NCBI GenBank assembly: GCA_009731375.1 | Contig: BJOX01000205.1 | Span: 213,380 to 261,155, forward strand | DNA from: Paulinella micropora | Taxonomy: Eukaryota > Cercozoa > Imbricatea > Euglyphida | Direction of reading: 5' to 3' | Length of the DNA: 47,776 nucleotides | Part shown: in pieces, positions 45,334-47,776 of the stretch | How positions within the stretch are numbered: position 1 is the first letter of the stretch | How the letters are laid out: each line of letters opens with the position of its first letter | The notes under the pieces: model-generated | The model's input: only the letters and a program-made list of their open reading frames with translations | Databases searched by the model: none | Told to the model about the DNA's origin: nothing | Program-made: the position numbers and the translations under genes

Positions 45334-45898
45334 ATACATGAATGAACAATGTCACCAAACAAACATGGAGTAGAAAACCAACTAGATATAGTTTATCTTT
45401 CAAGCACACAAACAATCCAAAGACGCACTTTTTTTCTTTGTGACAAACAGACTTGTGAAGCCTGAAAAACGATTCTTCGTAGTCAAAAGTTGGTTCATAT
45501 TCCCGCAAACCATGTGCTTTGATGCCTATCGAATGGTACCACATCGAAACTTGCGGTTGGTTTGGATACACTCGATTATTTCGACCACTGATACAAGTGC
45601 GCCCCCTTGAAAAAATTTACAGAAAATATCCACTCCAGGCAAGCAGGTATCAGTGGTCGAAATAATCGAGTGTATCCAAACCAACCGCAAGTTTCGATGT
45701 GGTACCATAAGCCCTAAGCACATGGTTTGCGGGAATATCAACCAACTTTTGACTATGAGAAATTGGACTTGGGCTTCACTTACAACAGAACCTGGAGGCT
45801 TCTTTGGATTGCTAGTGTGTTTGAAAGATGCGCTGTATCTTGTTGGTTTTCTACTCCATGTTAGTTTGGTGACATTGTATATTCATACGTGTTGTTTT
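45334..45898. repeat. Large inverted repeat with 52-bp spacer
   Basis: Left arm about 45334-45594 and right arm about 45647-45898 are imperfect reverse complements. The inner 50 bases are almost exact (GTGGTCGAAATAATCGAGTG and complement), and the outer parts share TGGTTTTCTACTCCATG and TTTGGATTG with mismatches and small indels. The spacer is 45595-45646. Open frames across each arm (about 95 codons) are mirror versions of one another. It may be a foldback element or an inverted gene duplication. Confidence 0.85.
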
Positions 45899-45964
45899 TT
45901 TTGTCTTCTGAGAAAGGTTGACTTTGCACCACCCTAAGTTGCACTTTGCTTAACAAATCCGACT

Positions 45965-46200
45965 TTTCTTCCTTATTCGACCGTATCATCCAGTGCATCC
46001 AAAATGTGCCGCAATAACGGTTCCACCAAGTTTATCTCGGTAACTGGTGCAGGTGGCACTTTTGGGGTCAGTGCCTAGAGCAGTTTGTCAAGAAAACTAT
46101 GTGGTTCTTTCTGTTGGCCATCGCCTTCCGTCACGCGCAAACGTCCTGCTCCATCAAAGAAAACGATCGCGTCTCATGCTTTCCTGAAGGAAACAGTACT
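45965..46200 (-). pseudogene. Possible degraded exon or gene fragment
   Basis: The minus-strand frame gives AIVFFDGAGRLRVTEGDG, SFLDKLL, a TAG, then PPAPVTEINLVEPLLRHIL and DALDDTVE with a closing TAG. The composition is globular and protein-like, with an interrupting stop. No family recognised and no clear splice sites. It could be a pseudogene or chance. Confidence 0.3.
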
Positions 46201-46282
46201 GGAAACATCTCTGAAGAAGCTTGCCAAGTACATACAAATAAACACAACGTGATCAATCAAGTTTGACCTTTATTGCCTAAGA

Positions 46283-46285
46283 ATG

Positions 46286-46376
<91 letters not shown>
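46283..46376. repeat. (TTA)31 microsatellite
   Basis: About 94 bp of uninterrupted TTA/ATT, directly before a SINE-B head. It is probably the tail of an earlier element. Confidence 0.95.
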
Positions 46377-46470
46377 GGGAGTACATAGGCCATCGGTCCT
46401 TTCCATGGGCTGATTGGTATAAAGCTCCTAGAGTAATGTTCTATGCCGTCACTTCCTTTATTCCACCGAT
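46377..46470 (+). repeat. SINE-B head, cut by N gap
   Basis: Identical to 1589-1682 across about 90 bases, starting GGAGTACATAGGCCATCGG. The 570-N gap 46471-47040 removes the rest. Confidence 0.6.
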
Positions 46471-47040
46471 NNNNNNNNNNNNNNNNNNNNNNNNNNNNNN
46501 NNNNNNNNNNNNNNNNNNNNNNNNNNNNNNNNNNNNNNNNNNNNNNNNNNNNNNNNNNNNNNNNNNNNNNNNNNNNNNNNNNNNNNNNNNNNNNNNNNNN
46601 NNNNNNNNNNNNNNNNNNNNNNNNNNNNNNNNNNNNNNNNNNNNNNNNNNNNNNNNNNNNNNNNNNNNNNNNNNNNNNNNNNNNNNNNNNNNNNNNNNNN
46701 NNNNNNNNNNNNNNNNNNNNNNNNNNNNNNNNNNNNNNNNNNNNNNNNNNNNNNNNNNNNNNNNNNNNNNNNNNNNNNNNNNNNNNNNNNNNNNNNNNNN
46801 NNNNNNNNNNNNNNNNNNNNNNNNNNNNNNNNNNNNNNNNNNNNNNNNNNNNNNNNNNNNNNNNNNNNNNNNNNNNNNNNNNNNNNNNNNNNNNNNNNNN
46901 NNNNNNNNNNNNNNNNNNNNNNNNNNNNNNNNNNNNNNNNNNNNNNNNNNNNNNNNNNNNNNNNNNNNNNNNNNNNNNNNNNNNNNNNNNNNNNNNNNNN
47001 NNNNNNNNNNNNNNNNNNNNNNNNNNNNNNNNNNNNNNNN
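46471..47040. other. Assembly gap (N)
   Basis: 570 undetermined bases. The right edge resumes with GCAC plus TTA repeats, the end of a SINE-A. Confidence 0.99.
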
Positions 47041-47243
47041 GCACTATTATTATTGTTATTATCATTATTATTATTACTATTATTAGTGGACACCGTGATA
47101 GCCCAGTGGTCAAGTTCTACCATCCTGTCGCCAGTTCGATTCCCGTCGGTGCCACCAGTATTTTCATTGAACATACCGCTCCGTCTGGACCAGTATTTTC
47201 ATTGAACATACCGGTCCGTCTGGAAGTGTTGGAACTGCCCTTG
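47041..47243 (+). repeat. SINE-A tail followed head-to-tail by a new SINE-A
   Basis: 47041-47086 is the GCAC-(TTA)n tail of one copy. A new copy starts at 47088 (GGACACCGTGATAGCCCAGT). This copy has an internal tandem duplication of about 35 bp (47156-47190 and 47191-47224) and a small deletion in the tRNA-like head (CCATCCTGTCG against CCATCTGGGCCCTGTCG). It runs into a gap at 47244. Confidence 0.85.
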
Positions 47244-47414
47244 NNNNNNNNNNNNNNNNNNNNNNNNNNNNNNNNNNNNNNNNNNNNNNNNNNNNNNNNN
47301 NNNNNNNNNNNNNNNNNNNNNNNNNNNNNNNNNNNNNNNNNNNNNNNNNNNNNNNNNNNNNNNNNNNNNNNNNNNNNNNNNNNNNNNNNNNNNNNNNNNN
47401 NNNNNNNNNNNNNN
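47244..47414. other. Assembly gap (N)
   Basis: 171 undetermined bases. Confidence 0.99.
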
Positions 47415-47649
47415 CCTCCATGCGGGACCTACCCAGTCTCGTGGAGCTCTCACGCGGGGAAGATCAATCATTTGTAGTTGATTTCCTGCAAGGTACCCGA
47501 CACTGTGCGGGTAGTAGGGACTTCCTTTTGGGGCCTTCTATGCAGGATGGTTAGAGTCACTCTTCCCTCCCCAACATACTCACTGTAGTCCCTGTTGGGT
47601 CGAGGGATGGAGGCGCATGGCCCTCGGGCTCAGCCATGACAGATCAATA

Positions 47650-47686
<37 letters not shown>

Positions 47687-47689
47687 TAT
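47415..47689 (+). repeat. SINE-B-like 3' part with (ATT)n tail
   Basis: Unique-looking 230 bp ending GATGGAGGCGCATG, CAGCCATGACAGATCAAT and an ATT tail (47650-47686). The ending resembles that of SINE-A (GATGGAGGCGCATG, CAGCCATTGACAGAGAAGCAC, TTA tail). Assigning it to the SINE-B head is an inference, since no copy spans a gap. Confidence 0.5.
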
Positions 47690-47776
47690 GGACACCGTGA
47701 TAGCCCAGTGGTCAAGTTCTACCATCTGGGCCCTGTCGCCAGTTCGATTCCCGTCGGTGCCACCAGTATTTTCATT
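47690..47776 (+). repeat. SINE-A head at the window edge
   Basis: GGACACCGTGATAGCCCAGT with A box and B box (AGTTCGATTCC at about 47739), ending in GTGCCACCAGTATTTTCATT. Again placed directly after an ATT array, like the other heads. Confidence 0.85.

Overview
This is a nuclear window from an intron-bearing eukaryote. The genes carry GT-AG introns of about 50-400 nt plus some made of microsatellite. LTR retrotransposons and tRNA-derived SINEs with (TTA)n tails are also present. An alga or other protist fits, but the sequence does not fix the lineage. Roughly ten N gaps, mostly beside homopolymers or short tandem repeats, mark it as a draft scaffold. No bacterial operon, CRISPR array, rRNA or intact tRNA gene was seen.

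Layout. 1-2270: SINE copies, a second SINE-like family and a dispersed repeat family (called R here). 2326-5252 (+): a 14-exon gene for a membrane protein ending in a canonical MYND zinc finger. 5253-7750: mostly AT-rich non-coding DNA with one LTR fragment. 7752-16464 (+): a decayed Ty3/gypsy element with CCCH-finger gag, a protease-like region, YIDD reverse transcriptase, RNase H, and an HHCC/DD35E integrase with a long C-terminal extension. 16465-18350: unexplained. 18360-24239 (-): a 3'-truncated Ty1/copia element (copia-1) with its 5' LTR and a primer-binding site that matches a tRNA-Met anticodon arm. 24627-31801: a second copia element (copia-2) whose gag and RNase H end lie on the minus strand, while its protease-integrase-RT segment is inverted to the plus strand. 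32942-33288: another LTR fragment. 33778-34462: a non-autonomous element with long terminal inverted repeats. 35356-37880 (-): exons of one or two unrecognised Cys-containing genes. 37937-40466 (-): an HCNGP/SAP30BP-like gene whose introns are tetranucleotide and trinucleotide arrays. 40488-44700: triplet and pyrimidine arrays, a full-length SINE and R-family repeats. 45100-46260: unique DNA with a large inverted repeat. 46283-47776: more SINEs and gaps.

How the parts relate. The two or three host genes are islands in repeat-derived DNA. The two copia elements share an unusual Cys-His module between nucleocapsid and protease, so they are cousins. SINE-A and SINE-B share a similar 3' end followed by (TTA)n, suggesting one LINE machinery mobilised both. 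All retroelement coding regions carry stops or frameshifts and are most likely dead copies. Strongest observations: microsatellite introns with an embedded 38-nt micro-exon in the HCNGP gene, the 3.9-kb inversion inside copia-2 at an 8-bp inverted repeat, the half-tRNA-type primer site of copia-1, and the shared Cys-His module.
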